Notes under the pieces: model-generated
The model's database searches: none
Told to the model about the DNA's origin: nothing
What the model saw: only the letters and a program-made list of their open reading frames with translations
From: Undaria pinnatifida
Lineage: Eukaryota; Sar; Phaeophyceae; Laminariales; Alariaceae
Length of the DNA: 64,000 bases
Direction of reading: 5' to 3'
Assembly (NCBI GenBank): GCA_012845835.1
Contig: JABAKD010000011.1
Span: forward strand, 374,501 to 438,500
Shown here: positions 41,105 to 51,332 of the stretch, in pieces
How positions within the stretch are numbered: position 1 is the stretch's first letter
How the letters are laid out: each line of letters opens with the position of its first letter
Translations under genes and position numbers: made by a program

Positions 41105-41460
41105 CTAGGCGAGTAGTCAGCAAAAGTGATTTTCAAGTTGCCGTTCCATTGCGGATTTTTTTCCTTATTTTTGCAAGGCGCGTGCTACGAAAGAGGAGCA
41201 CCGCTTTTTTTTCTGAGATTTTCCTCGATTTGGGAGCTTAAGACCTCTCCCAAAAAAAAAATAATAGATTTGGAGGAAAAAAAAAACTGCTACAATACTT
41301 GTGCCGGATGTAAAACTCCCGTGGCTCAGCAGCACGAGACGAGAAATCGTGCGAAAAAAAAAATGTCGTATTTCCGACGATTGTATCATTAGTAGGTTAG
41401 GGAGCCCCGTCATTCAGAAAGCATTTTCGCCAAAAAAAGGTATACCATATGCCTGTATCG
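41105..41460 (+). repeat. Dispersed repeat family R3, copy 3 (no MITE: empty site)
   Basis: Contains tttgggagcTTAAgacctctccc (TTAA at 41238-41241), ttccgacgattg and ggagccccgtcattcagaaa. It is the uninterrupted counterpart of 41600-41990. It lies in the CFAP298 intron 40359-43184. Confidence 0.7.
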
Positions 41461-41599
41461 TAACATGCGTCACAATTGCAACACCAACTACTTAGAGAAA
41501 AACCAACGCTCAAGGCTGCAAAGGAACAGGGGAGTCACTCGCGCGAGTGACCCCGCGCCGCTGCAAAGCGAAGTAAGTCCCTTAAAGGGGACCTACCCA

Positions 41600-41990
41600 C
41601 CCCACCGTAGCTATATGGTAGAAGACGCGTGCTACGATGGACGTGCACCAACCATTGTTTTTTCCGAGAATTCTTCAATTTTGGGAGCTTAACCCCTTTA
41701 CAGCCCCCCGAACCCCTCCCTTTACAAGATCTAAGTAATTTTGTCCCCAAAAACGGGTTTCCAGTGGTAAAGGGGTTAAGACCTCTCCCAAAAACTGATC
41801 TTGGAACAAAATAAAGCTGCTACTACCGGATGGAAAAATCCTATGGCCTGGCTACACGACGAGATGTCATGGAAAAAAAAGGCCTATTATTTATTTATTT
41901 TCCGACGATTTTGGGTTAAGGAGCCGCGTCGTTCAGAAACCATTTCTTCAGACGAGAAGCGCTACCTCCATCGTAGCGCGCGTCTAACAT
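41600..41990 (+). repeat. Dispersed repeat family R3, copy 4 (MITE inserted)
   Basis: Aligns with copy 3 on both sides of the MITE at 41693-41775 (gcgtgctacga, tttgggagctta, gacctctcccaaaaa, ttccgacgatttt, gttcagaaa). It lies in tandem about 140 bp after copy 3. Confidence 0.7.
41693..41775 (-). mobile_element. TTAA MITE (piggyBac-type), 83 bp, perfect TTAA duplication
   Basis: TTAA at 41689-41692 and 41776-41779. On the minus strand it runs ccccttTaccactggaaacc ... ggggctgtaaagggg. The pre-insertion sequence is present at 41231-41250, so the target duplication is seen directly. Terminal inverted repeat CCCCTTTAC/GTAAAGGGG. Confidence 0.92.
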
Positions 41991-43184
41991 CAGCAACATC
42001 AGCAACAATGGGGTCGCTTTTGTTGAGTGCCAGGGTACGTGGTAAGATCTACCGGGCATTGTTGCACGCTAGCTTTGTAGGAGTTTATCGTAAAGCCTCC
42101 CCGAACACATAAAAATATATGTGAGTGAGACCGGTGACAAATGGAAGGCCGACAGTTTGAAGCTCCCGAAGATCCCAGCCAAACTTGGCCTGGACGGTCG
42201 CCTATGGGCCCGATTTTGTAGAATTTGTTCTCGAAAAACTTTCCAGAATTCCGGAAAAAAAACGTGAACTCTGAACGTGGCGAGATCGTTAGGGACTCCG
42301 ACCACCCCTTGGTGTACAGTCTTCACTCTACGGCCGGTGATTTGTGGCGGGCGCCGATCAGGCTTCTGTTAAAAACACATTTGGCGGCTGGTGTGTAGAA
42401 AACTTAGACAAAAACTTTTTATCATCTCCCAACGGCCGAAAAACAGAGCTTTGAGAGGATGTGACGGAAGACCACAAGACAACACGAGCAACCTCTCGCG
42501 CCCTAGGGCATGGATCGAGACGAACTCTTCAGCGCTGTCGCCTACGCTCATGTGACCTTGTCCGGAGCGAAGAGGAGTGACCATGGGTCGTATCTATCTC
42601 GAGATCGAAGGTCAATCGTGTTTGGTGGGTAGAGTGTTGATCAAGGCTTGATGAAAAATAGACAAATTGACCTGTTGGACCGCATGACCAAAAAAAGAGC
42701 CAGAAAAAAAACATAGTAGTCACATTTTCCCCATAGCGACGATACTCCGAATCTTTCAGCAAACAACCCCAAAAAAACTTGAGTTTTTTTTTTCGCCTAA
42801 CTATCGGCTTTCCATTGTCATCGGTCTGAAGGCACAAAGGCACGCATGTTCAAAGGAATATACGGGTTGCACTCGGGGTCGCACATCCTTTCACATCAAA
42901 ATTATCAGGAGTTCTGCACGTTATGGCAAAATATCAAAAATGATATCAGGGTAGCACGCCACAGTAGCAGCAGCAGCAGCAGAATGTAAATTTTATCGAT
43001 ACTAATAATACTGCTATAATAAGAGTGTTGCCGCCACTATGTAGTAGGAGAAGAGTGGCAATGGGAGTAAAGCGACAATTTAACTCAGGAGTAGAGTGGA
43101 AAAATCACAATCGCCACATGACAAAAACCGAGCTCGTGCGGTATAGACTAATGGAGTGGAGGCTAGCTAAGGCCATGCGGTTAC
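41990..43184. other. CFAP298 intron, no further features
   Basis: Unique-looking DNA, partly A/T-rich, with a (CAG)n run at 42967-42983. No ORF with recognisable content on either strand. Confidence 0.5.
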
Positions 43185-43248
43185 CTGTGGGGTCTGCCTG
43201 GTAGTGTGGGCCCTTCTCGATCAGCGCTCCCTCGTACTCTTCCTTCAC
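43185..43248 (-). CDS. CFAP298: CFAP298, 64-nt exon
   Basis: Acceptor cgcttggacag (AG 43250-43249), phase 0 in, phase 1 out. Donor ccccacag|gtaacc (GT 43184-43183). It reads VKEEYEGALIEKGPHYQADPT plus the first base of a Gly codon, which is completed by the exon at 40358 to give the 'DPTG-KRNG' junction. The family has an acidic helix and a '-K---DP/DIGR' segment at the same place. Short, but fixed by phase on both sides. Confidence 0.85.
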
Positions 43249-43255
43249 CTGTCCA

Positions 43256-43920
43256 AGCGAGCGATTCCATGCAACAAGTCCATGCATGTCAGCACGAGAG
43301 GGAGAACCAACCGGTATCGGCTACCGCGGCTGTGATATTGTCGAGAAGCACGCCCTTTCACCGGGAAGGGGCGACCGCTCACCATGCATTACAAACATAG
43401 TTGGGCGTAGGGTAGGACCCGGTTACCTCCTTGGCCACGTACGACACTGTGCACACGAGCGATGCCATGTGTGTCAGCACGAGAGGGACCATGCATCGGG
43501 TATCGACTACCAAGGTGATACTATCGAAAATACACGCCCTCGTTTTTCACCCGATAGTAACGACCACTCATTACTGTGCTGCCTCATAAAAAAACGCGGT
43601 GGTACAGGGAATAGGGTGTTACTCACCGGTGCCAGCGATTCCATGGATGTCAGCATGGGAGGGGAAATTAACCAGTATCGGCCACGACGGCAGCGGCATG
43701 ATGGAAAATGCACGCCCTTCGCACCCAAACACAAAACGACTGCCTACGACTGCACCGTTGGTTCTGGGGTCTGCTCACTGACCTATTGAGGCACGTGATT
43801 TCGCGCACACGTGAGCGATTCCATGTATGTCAGCAAAAGAGGAACCATGTATCGGTACCGGCTACCACGGTGATACGATCGGAATCGCACGACCCAGCAG
43901 TAGCACGTACGGTTAGCAGC
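43256..43920 (+). repeat. Diverged tandem repeat of about 185 bp, nearly four units
   Basis: Each unit starts 'gagcgattccatg(c/t)atgtcagca', followed by 'agaggga..', 'tatcggctac' and a 'cacgccc' block (starts near 43259, 43459, 43629, 43813). Almost the whole 711-bp intron between the CFAP298 exons at 43185 and 43960 is made of it. Confidence 0.8.
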
Positions 43921-43959
43921 AGTGTCTCGGTAGGCGAAAAGCGAAGAAAACAATGATGC

Positions 43960-44055
43960 TTGCAGCATTTTGGACAAACTCGCCTCATCAAGGCCGTGCT
44001 CTGCTGGCGGCTTGGCCGGCCCGTACTGCCCTAGCTCTCGAGCAGACTCCACGAG
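43960..44055 (-). CDS. CFAP298: CFAP298, exon with ELGQYGPAKPP; apparent GC donor
   Basis: 96 nt in phase 0. Acceptor gttttgatgcag (AG 44057-44056). It reads LVESARELGQYGPAKPPAEH and GLDEASLSKMLQ, matching the family's 'EL-xHGPxxxPxxxGL' segment. No in-phase GT follows. The frame-preserving end is ctgcaa|gcatca, a GC-AG intron (GC at 43959-43958), so this boundary is less sure than the others. Confidence 0.82.
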
Positions 44056-44159
44056 CTGCATCAAAACAAGCCGGGTGTTCCATATTTTGACCTGCAGGTT
44101 TGGTCAGGAGAGTACAAGAGAGTGAACGATTTTGTTTTTCCTCCTTTCGTTTCTTCCCC

Positions 44160-44545
44160 CTTATTTTTTCTTTTTGTTTGTTTGACCTCTTCCATCTGCG
44201 CACACCGCGAAGTGAAGGCACAAACCAAGCTCCGATAGCTATTGTATCTATGTAGCGCAAGCACAGCGGCACAGCCTGCAATCGGCCCTGCACAGAGCAG
44301 CAAAGTACGTACAGCGGTACGTTCGTGTCGACCAGACAGCAGAGTGCGGCAATGCAAGCCAGGAAGCAAGAGCAAGCGTTTTGCCGAGAGCCACCATGTA
44401 CGTATGGCCATCTTTTTTTGGTTGTCGCTCGCTCCTCTTGGTTGTAGTTCTTTGAACAATGCGTAATCATAAATCCACTAACAACCAATTTGGATTTCTT
44501 CAAGTAGTACCGCTGACACTCAGCCCTGTGATGGGCAGCCGTCTA
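44160..44545 (+). repeat. Dispersed repeat family R9, copy 1
   Basis: Aligned along its length with 57950-58335: 'gcgcaagcacagc', 'cggccct.cacag', 'gttcgtgtcgaccag', 'gccgagagccac', 'gttctttgaa', 'aacaac.a.ttt.gattt' and 'gggc.gccgtctagacc'. About 70% similar by eye. Nature unknown; possibly an old non-autonomous element. Confidence 0.65.
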
Positions 44546-45057
44546 GACCATGATATATACTGTATTCAGCATGGAACATATGGCGTGACTGGCGTGACCT
44601 AAAAACAGCCGTCTTTCTAACGTGCTGCCTGCCACTTCAACCACATGTTCCACGCTGCTATCACACATAAGTGTGTTCTTTTATTAACCCATCGACATAC
44701 AGCGCACCCTTTGCCCGTACCCATTCGTCACCCTAGAGAAAAAATGTATGTATTAAATAGTCACAAACTTCGAGACAGACATATGCATCGCAAAGTACTT
44801 AACGCAATATACCAGGGGCATACGGTAAACTCAATGCATGTGGCGTGAGGGCTGTTTCCCTGGAGCATGGCGAGACTCTGGGCAATATAAAAATCGCCAG
44901 TTTGCACCTACTATCAATCGTGGACCTCCTTCCGCTTCACATTATTTGTTGTTTGCTTCCTTCTTGAGCTAAACGGCTGGTGCTAACTTACATCTTGTGG
45001 ACTACGTCCATCCTCCAACGGCCCACAACACTCAAAAAATGTATGGTTACGGTTTAA

Positions 45058-45140
45058 CGCATTTACAACTGGAAACCCTTTTTTTTCCCGACAAAATTGC
45101 TCGAAGTTAGTATAGGGAGGATTTGGGGGATCTAAAGGGG
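45058..45140 (+). mobile_element. TTAA MITE (piggyBac-type), 83 bp
   Basis: TTAA at 45054-45057, then cgcatttacaactggaaacc ... agggaggatttgggggatct, ending aaagggg followed by TCAA. It lies in the first CFAP298 intron. Confidence 0.78.
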
Positions 45141-45322
45141 TCAAAACCTTCTTTCGCCTCTGGAACTCACACGATGTTCCCCCACACAGCTATAATAGAA
45201 CTATCGCAACCGCCTATATGGAACGTTTTGCAAGATCAGCGTTAGCTGCAGAACATGGGCCCTCCGCGGCTGAGGCGGAGGGACCGGCTCTATTCCCTAG
45301 TACCAGGTGTACGTCCAAGTAG

Positions 45323-46129
45323 TAAGGCCATTTCTGACACAGTCGGATTCCGCCAGTCGAAAACGGCCCTTTTCGACCGGATTCTTCTGGTTCTTCTTCT
45401 TATCGGCAGTCGAGTCGATTTTACAGTTTTTGTGCTCTTCCTAGAGGCGGCTTGTGTGAGGGAGTACTGCTGTAGTGCTGTATGGTAATCGAAAATCGGT
45501 TGGCGGCTCTGTGCTTCGCGCGTTCTTCGCGAGCAACGCGTGCTTTGAGCGCGACGAACCTTTGTCCAAGCGGGTTGGTGGCACTAGGCGTAGACGAAAG
45601 CCGCCAGAGCTAAGTTCGTGGCGTTGCAGTCAGCCGAGAGCCGCCAAAGCTACAGCAGGCGTAGCCGTTGTTGGCACAATTGGCATCGATAACGCGCGCT
45701 GCTGCCGTCGTGTGATACACGCTGGTGGCAAGCGGAACTAGGAGTGCGCCACGCTTACTTGCGGCCAGAAGAAACAGCAGAAATAGCCAAGCCAGCGTCG
45801 GCGCTGTTGTATGATACTGCTGTGTGGTACCTGGTACGGGTGTGTGGGCGTGTGGATTTGTGTTTTGCCGTTGGATGAGCGATGCGATGGGTTCAAAAAA
45901 CAGGTGTAAACTTTTTCGACTGAGTTTTTCGACAGGCAGATCCAGTCGAACAAGTAAAGTACTTGAGTAAAGTTTTTGACTGGATCCCCCAGTCGGAAAA
46001 CTCAGTCGAAAAAAACTGAGTCGGAAAAGCCCTAGCCCTTTCTCAACTGCGTAAGAAAGCCCGATTTGGGCTTCAACCGAAAAAGGCGGTTTTCTACTGA
46101 CAAATTCGACTGCATAAGAAATGGCCTTA
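45323..46129. mobile_element. Probable DNA transposon with 13-bp TIR and many 'cagtcga' subterminal repeats
   Basis: TAAGGCCATTTCT at 45323-45335 and its exact complement at 46117-46129. Inside both ends lie many cagtcg/cgactg words (45340-45420 and 45920-46110). No transposase frame was recognised. The ends are inferred from the inverted repeat. The target duplication is unclear (agta/tagta). Confidence 0.55.
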
Positions 46130-46307
46130 TAGTAATGGACCTAAATTGCCCATGACGAAATTCAGGGGATTCATATACCGTTAAAGAGTAAAAACGCGCG
46201 ACCGGAGAATCGTCGCGGCAAACCCTTGCATTATTGGTTCGAAAAAAGCATGACTAAACCCCGCCTTAGTCAATTTCCATCTTGGACGTCGGCGCAGACC
46301 CAACCCG

Positions 46308-46367
46308 ACCCTAACCCTAACCCTAACCCTAACCCTAACCCTAACCCTAACCCCAACCCTAACCCTT
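46308..46367 (-). repeat. Interstitial telomere-like array (CCCTAA)n
   Basis: About nine to ten CCCTAA units with one CCCCAA. Flanked by 'gcgcagacccaacccgaccc', which resembles in reverse the edge of the longer array at 27840 (ggttgggtcgggtctacgc). It lies in the first CFAP298 intron. Confidence 0.93.
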
Positions 46368-47106
46368 TGGGGGCTCGAGGTCGGCACGGGCGGTGCCGCG
46401 GCTTTCGCCGCGTGTTTCGTAGGCGTTTTTCCAAACATAATCAGCGGGCCCAAAGGCAGGCCTCAACCAAACAGGCACATGGTGTGCAGCCTGGCCCTTT
46501 TCACACCGATAATGCAAATACAGCAGAACGTTTGAGCAGCACGCAGCTTGCACAAGGTGAACTACAATATGACGAACCCCTTTTTTTTTTTTTCAAGTCG
46601 TAAGGAACCAGCACGACGGGTGAACGCTTCTCGTATCCTATCATACGCGCAAATTATACGCAATACTTGTATCGAGCTCGCAATGCCGGCCTTTGTTTTT
46701 TCCACATGCCCCATGTGCTGGGTCCTGAGCTGCGAAAGGTTAGAGGTTTGGGCTGACGTAGAACCACTGCTGTACTTCCACCCATAACTCTCGGCTACAA
46801 TGATACTGCTGCTGCGAGCGCAGGCCGGATATTAGGCGACGGTGTGCGAGACTTCCGGCTACGTCGCGAAGTTGAGGGCAACATGCAGGTGTAACGGATG
46901 TCCAACAGAAACCAACATAAGATATGCACACGGTGACTGCACGTATCCTGCACAAGTCAAACACGACCAGCGTCAGAGTCTCACATCAAGCTGCTGCTGC
47001 TGTTAGCGGGTCGGCTGTGTAGCTCATTTAGCGACCGATCAGTCTACGGCGAAAAGTGTACGAGCCGGGCGTACGATAATCTTCAAGAGGGTTCAAGAGC
47101 ACTGCG

Positions 47107-47133
47107 CAGCGACGACGACGACGACGACGACCA
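47107..47133 (+). repeat. (CGA)n microsatellite
   Basis: Seven to eight cga units, 40 bp from the CFAP298 first exon. Confidence 0.9.
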
Positions 47134-47171
47134 TCAAGATGGACTAGGTCGTCGCCGGATTAAGCACTCAC

Positions 47172-47264
47172 CAGCCTTCGAACGAGTGCATCGTTGGACT
47201 CGGTAATGGTCGACTCCACAAGGAACACATCTGTGTCAGATCGCTTTACTTGAATCACCACCAT
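47172..47264 (-). CDS. CFAP298: CFAP298, first coding exon
   Basis: 31 codons from ATG (47264-47262) to a strong donor aaggctg|gtgagt (GT 47171-47170), phase 0. It reads MVVIQVKRSDTDVFLVESTI and TESNDALVRRL, matching the family N-terminus (MVxLxVKRxDxxxFL...ELV..V). The upstream reading frame is open but homology begins at this Met, and the context cgagccATGG is favourable. The following exon (about 12 codons) was not found. Confidence 0.88.
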
Positions 47265-48126
47265 GGCTCGCGTGCTGCCCTTCCGAACTGTGCGAGAGGT
47301 GCGAGATGCCTCCGAAATGCACTCAAGGAGTTCCATGCACCATAATTGGCGTTGCAACAGAAGGGTTGTGGGGACAGAACGAACGTCCTTCGAGCGATCT
47401 TGGGCGCGACCCTACGAATAGCGATCCCACGGCCGCGACTCCACAGCTATAGCAATATCCCAACGGGCAGAATGCAACCCTCGCGTAGTTGCAGCCAAGA
47501 CGGTGCAGTCCTTGGGCTCGACAAATGTAACAGTATGATAGCGCAAGGATGATAGCTCCAAGCATGCAGCAGCACTGTATCATACCAGGTATTAATTAAT
47601 AGTAGTCCCAGGTAAAGCCAGCAGCAGCCGGATATGTACCCGCAGCGATCCAACGATTGCAAAGCAGCAGCTGCAGCGCAGCAAACTAGCGAGCAGTTTC
47701 GCAACGAGCCCACAGTGCAGTGATCAAGTATCACACTTTGACGTAGTAGCCATGGTGGCACAGCCGGCCCTTCGGCTGAAAGAGTTCAATAGCAGTGCGA
47801 GATAAGGCAACAGAATTGCAGCATGCAGCGCGGGTGCGACCACGCGGCCAGCGCATCAGGACAGCCTTTCATACACTGCCTTCTATAAATCTACAAGGGC
47901 TTCGCTCGCGGGCGGCTGGGCGCCGCCCGCTACGCTTGCGGAAGGAGGAATAGACATTCAGTAGAAAGGCGGAAAAGAAGCACAAAGGGCGCAACTGGCG
48001 ACTTGAAAATGCCAAGAGGTCCATATATAGTACAACGGTACAGGATACAAGGTTCCCCTTCGGGAGGTGGACACGTGCCTCCCGGGGGCGACGCAAGTCG
48101 AATGACTACAACTGATGATGAAGTAT
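47265..48126. other. Region between CFAP298 start and OTU gene
   Basis: Holds the CFAP298 promoter region (not recognisable by motif) and the OTU gene's 3' flank. 47908-47930 is a perfect 9-bp GC-rich hairpin (gcgggcggc/gccgcccgc). No gene was recognised. Confidence 0.4.
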
Positions 48127-48774
48127 TTATGCAGAAGGTGTATATCGGAGGGATGCGTAGTGGAAAGAATGTGGATAATATAAGATATCACAGACATTTA
48201 GAGGAGGAGGGTTGGGATATTGCTGAGGCTCGGTGTGATAAGTTATTCGAAAGTCCACTCCGTACAACTGCGTGGCAGCAATTAATTCTACGTTTGTAGC
48301 ATATGCGTAAGGCTGTGACATGAAGTGGAGATACTCTTCAACACTCGAATATGTAGTAGGTTGAGATCCAGCGACTTCCACAAGTTCTTGATTTGCTCCA
48401 GCTAAGATGCTGTCGTGGAAAGTGATGAAACCTGATCCTGGGATAACGGTGTACAAATTGGTTGTGATGTGGGCAATAATATGTGCACGGACGATGTGAT
48501 GTAAAGCTGGGTTGTTGTGCACACGACGCGAGATACATCTTAATAAACATGCACCATCACCAATCTCGGGAATAATGGACCATTGACCAGAATTGTTATT
48601 GTTGCCGCTGTTGTTGTCTTGATCATTTTCGCTGTCTGATGGGTTTGTACTGCTGTCGCTGCTGTTAGAGGAATCATTGGTGTCAATTTGTTGTGTGTTT
48701 TCTGTGCCCAGTATTTTTCCCCGCGCGCAGTTTATACCGATGTTTGTTGCCGATATGGTCTGTTGTGTGCACAT
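48127..48774 (-). CDS. OTU-family cysteine protease (putative deubiquitinase-like), intronless
   Basis: 215 codons, ATG (48774-48772) to stop. The first 70 residues are low complexity (runs of Ser, Asn, Asp; SSNSSDSSTNPSDSENDQDN). The OTU domain follows. IPEIGDGACLLRCISRRVHN has the catalytic Cys in the D-G-x-C motif with the Asp three residues before it. YLHFMSQPYAYATNVELIAA is the typical 'YL-xMs...-xELxA' segment. SFHYASLR near the end supplies the catalytic His. OTU enzymes cleave ubiquitin chains; many copies in algal and fungal genomes are also carried by transposons. The gene is intronless and AT-richer than its neighbours, and its 5' end is duplicated at 49125-49297, so a mobile or retrocopied origin is possible. 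Activity is not proven. Confidence 0.82.
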   Translation of the reverse strand: MCTQQTISATNIGINCARGKILGTENTQQIDTNDSSNSSDSSTNPSDSENDQDNNSGNNNNSGQWSIIPEIGDGACLLRCISRRVHNNPALHHIVRAHIIAHITTNLYTVIPGSGFITFHDSILAGANQELVEVAGSQPTTYSSVEEYLHFMSQPYAYATNVELIAATQLYGVDFRITYHTEPQQYPNPPPLNVCDILYYPHSFHYASLRYTPSA

Positions 48775-48900
48775 CGTTACTTTTGCTTGAGTTGTGTTGC
48801 TACATTATATCTCTTTATACAGGTTTCGCTACTGCTGTATGGTAACCACCGTGTCAATTGTGAGGGAGAACTCACAGTAATGACATAGTTCCCGTCGTTG
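48728..48900. repeat. 173-bp direct duplication, copy 1 (OTU 5' end)
   Basis: From cagtttataccgatg to gacatagttcccgtcgttg. Nearly identical to 49125-49297, with only a few substitutions seen. It includes the first about 15 codons of the OTU gene and its upstream flank. Confidence 0.95.
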
Positions 48901-49124
48901 CTCATATGACAAGAAACTCTTAGTCTATGGACTACGTGCTGCTTGCTGGTGGTGCTCTATTGTAAAACCGCTGTGTATGTTCTTTTGATGAGAGGAAAGG
49001 TCTTGTGTATTTATTCTCCTCGGTCCATCCAGAAAAAAATCCCGTTCTCAATAAAATTTGATTTTTTATGATCTATATATTATTGCCGCTCTCTGCGGTT
49101 GCTTGCTGCTGCTGTGATCGTAGA

Positions 49125-49297
49125 CAGTTTATACCGATGTTTGTTGCCGATATGGTCTGTTGTGTGCACATCGTTACTTTTGCTTGGGTTGTGTTGCTAC
49201 TTTATATCTCTTTATACAGGTTTCGCTACTGCTGTATGGTAACCACCGTGTCAATTGTGAGGGAGAACTCACAGTAATGACATAGTTCACGTCGTTG
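49125..49297. repeat. 173-bp direct duplication, copy 2
   Basis: On the minus strand this copy again starts MCTQQTISATNIGIN and then runs into different codons (CLRSQQQQATAESG) and a stop. It is therefore a second, orphan 5' end 397 bp upstream of the functional one. Confidence 0.95.
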
Positions 49298-49299
49298 CA

Positions 49300-51332
49300 G
49301 CGGGTACATATACGCCGCGCCCGCGTCTAGCAGTGCGGGAAAATTCTCTCGCAAATACATTTTGATGCCACCCCGATGTACGTGCGAGGACTAAAGTTCC
49401 ACCGTGTGTGTAGTAGACGTATTTAAGCCTGACGATATGCCTATATTTTAGGCTCTAAACCAAATTAAGCCCTATCGTGTTTTAAATGTCTAAAAAATAG
49501 GTCTATTTTACCGACCTGACGACCACGGCAGACCACGGTGAGATGTGGATTTTCCCAAAATATGCACTTGAGCACATTTTGGCCCAAGTGCATATTTGAA
49601 GCAATTTTCCGAGTATTTTCCAGCAAACAACAGCATTTCAGACGACAAAAGCTCGAGGAAACATCATACACTCTGCAGCAGCAGCACAGCACAACACCCA
49701 CGCAGTAATTGCAACGCTCAACCTAGCAAGCCGCTTGGTGTATCCCCAACCCGGGTTAATCAACCTGCGTGTACAACACGATCAGAAACGTTGGCGGTGG
49801 TCAGAGGCGACCCACTCTCGTGGAGCGGCATGCCTCTACGTACTATTACTTGAAAAGGAGTCCTTGTTCATTCACGAGGATCGAGCGCACACACAACACA
49901 ACACACCACAAAACAAAACAACACAGCACAACACACAGACAACCAGCACCCCAACAGCCAACCCAACTACAGCACAACTAGCCGGTGGAAAACGCCCGCG
50001 AGACTCCTCCTACCCTGGCGTTCTCTGCGGTCAGAGAACTGGGACTCTGACATAGTTCGTCGCGCGCTCGTGCTCCTGCTCTCTCGTCCTGAGAGGCTGT
50101 AATTTTTCGATGACACATTTTTTTTGTTTGGTTTTTGTGCCCGACGTAGCGCATGGCCGGAGCTGCTGCTGCAGTTTACAACCCTGTTGCCTCTTTCCCG
50201 CGGATGCCTACATTTCGAGGGTGGAAATTGAACCGGGTTGAGGGCCAGTCCTGCTGTGCTGCTGTACTGACTGCCACACTGAGGCACACCGAAGGCGGCA
50301 GACGCCTGCGAGGTATCCTACATATGAAGCGAGTATGGAGTACGAAGCACTCAATGTTTTTGCCATGCACCAGTTATTTGTTTTGGCCGTTCAAGCTCGC
50401 ACAGCATGGGCAGGGGAGGGTCTTTCTCGAAGTTTCCACCCACTCATGTGCTGACTCATGACATAAACCCTCGTCTTGCCATCTGCGTCTGGAGTAGTGC
50501 AGAAATATCATAGTCTATTTTCAAGTAGTTTGATCTTTCCTCGGCTTTTCTTTTTATGCGTACTGAAAGAGACCACTATTTCGAGTTTTAGACATATGGT
50601 GTTTTTTTTATGCGTTTAAGGTCGAAATATCGAATGGCCTAGCTCTTCCAGTTGGAAGTACTTAAGACCTAACCTCGAGGCTTAAATACGTCTAGTGTGT
50701 GCTTGCCCGGGGACAGAAGCGTCTCATACCCCGCAAAATAGAGCCAGTCTCGGCGGCTTTCCGCGGCCATAGCTCGCGCCACGGACGTCCCACGAGCCCG
50801 GCACACGGCTGATAATATACCGACGGGTAGTCTGATCGCATTGCAGAAGAAAGCACACAAAAAAACTCTGCGCCGGCGGAGAAAAAGGGACGGACTAGGC
50901 AAAAAAATCAAAATGGTACATATGCATATAGACGATCATGATTATGAGTTTGTTATTATCATCCATTCGCCCAATCCATGATGGGCACGTCCGAGGACTT
51001 GCTTGGCATATCTTTCCACCTCTCAGGTAGCACCTAGGTCCTGTACACTTATTAATAGCTCTCTCTCTAAGTCGATCATCAATAATTATCGCAGTGCATA
51101 AACACCAGGCACGCGCTTGTCAAGGATAGAGACAGAAAACTACAACTTAAGATGTAAAGGAGCGCAGTGCCAAAAAAAACATGCTGGAAGCAGGAACTTG
51201 AACGCACACACCGCAAACATGTGAAGTACATTTGTATTCCTGAAAGACGAAGAGCACGCATTTAGGCATAGTTCTCAAAAAACGATGCTGGTATAATAAA
51301 CCACAACTTAACGTTCTATAAAGAACGTGCTG
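49300..51332. other. Intergenic DNA, no gene recognised
   Basis: Has a 13-bp perfect inverted repeat (aaatatgcacttg, 49558-49570 / 49585-49597). An ACA-rich stretch lies at 49890-49975. The 17-mer tagacgtatttaagcct is shared by 49420-49440 (plus) and 50673-50697 (minus). Open frames are not convincing. Confidence 0.4.

Larger units (their letters stand above)
34062..47264 (-). other. CFAP298: CFAP298 gene span (cilia and flagella associated protein 298)
   Basis: Six exons on the minus strand, in order 47264-47172, 44055-43960, 43248-43185, 40358-40191, 36601-36285 and 34160-34062, encode a protein that follows the family from the initiator Met to the stop. Splice phases agree at every visible junction. 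Between the first and second listed exons about 12 codons (the '..YNxRxKVxR..' region of the family) are missing, so a micro-exon of about 36 nt must lie within 44056-47171. Total length would be about 290 residues, as in animals. CFAP298 is a cytoplasmic factor needed for dynein-arm assembly and ciliary polarity. Its presence argues for a flagellated life stage. Confidence 0.9.

Noticed and set aside
43286-43789. 167-codon plus-strand frame
   Set aside because: Runs through the 185-bp intronic tandem repeat; repeated peptide phrases come from the repeat.
46630-46672. Minus-strand segment reading LDTSIAYNLR as the missing CFAP298 micro-exon
   Set aside because: It resembles the expected YNxR motif but is too short, lacks the residues after it and its splice sites are weak.
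48003-48299. 98-codon plus-strand frame overlapping the OTU gene end
   Set aside because: Mostly antisense to the OTU reading frame; no independent support.
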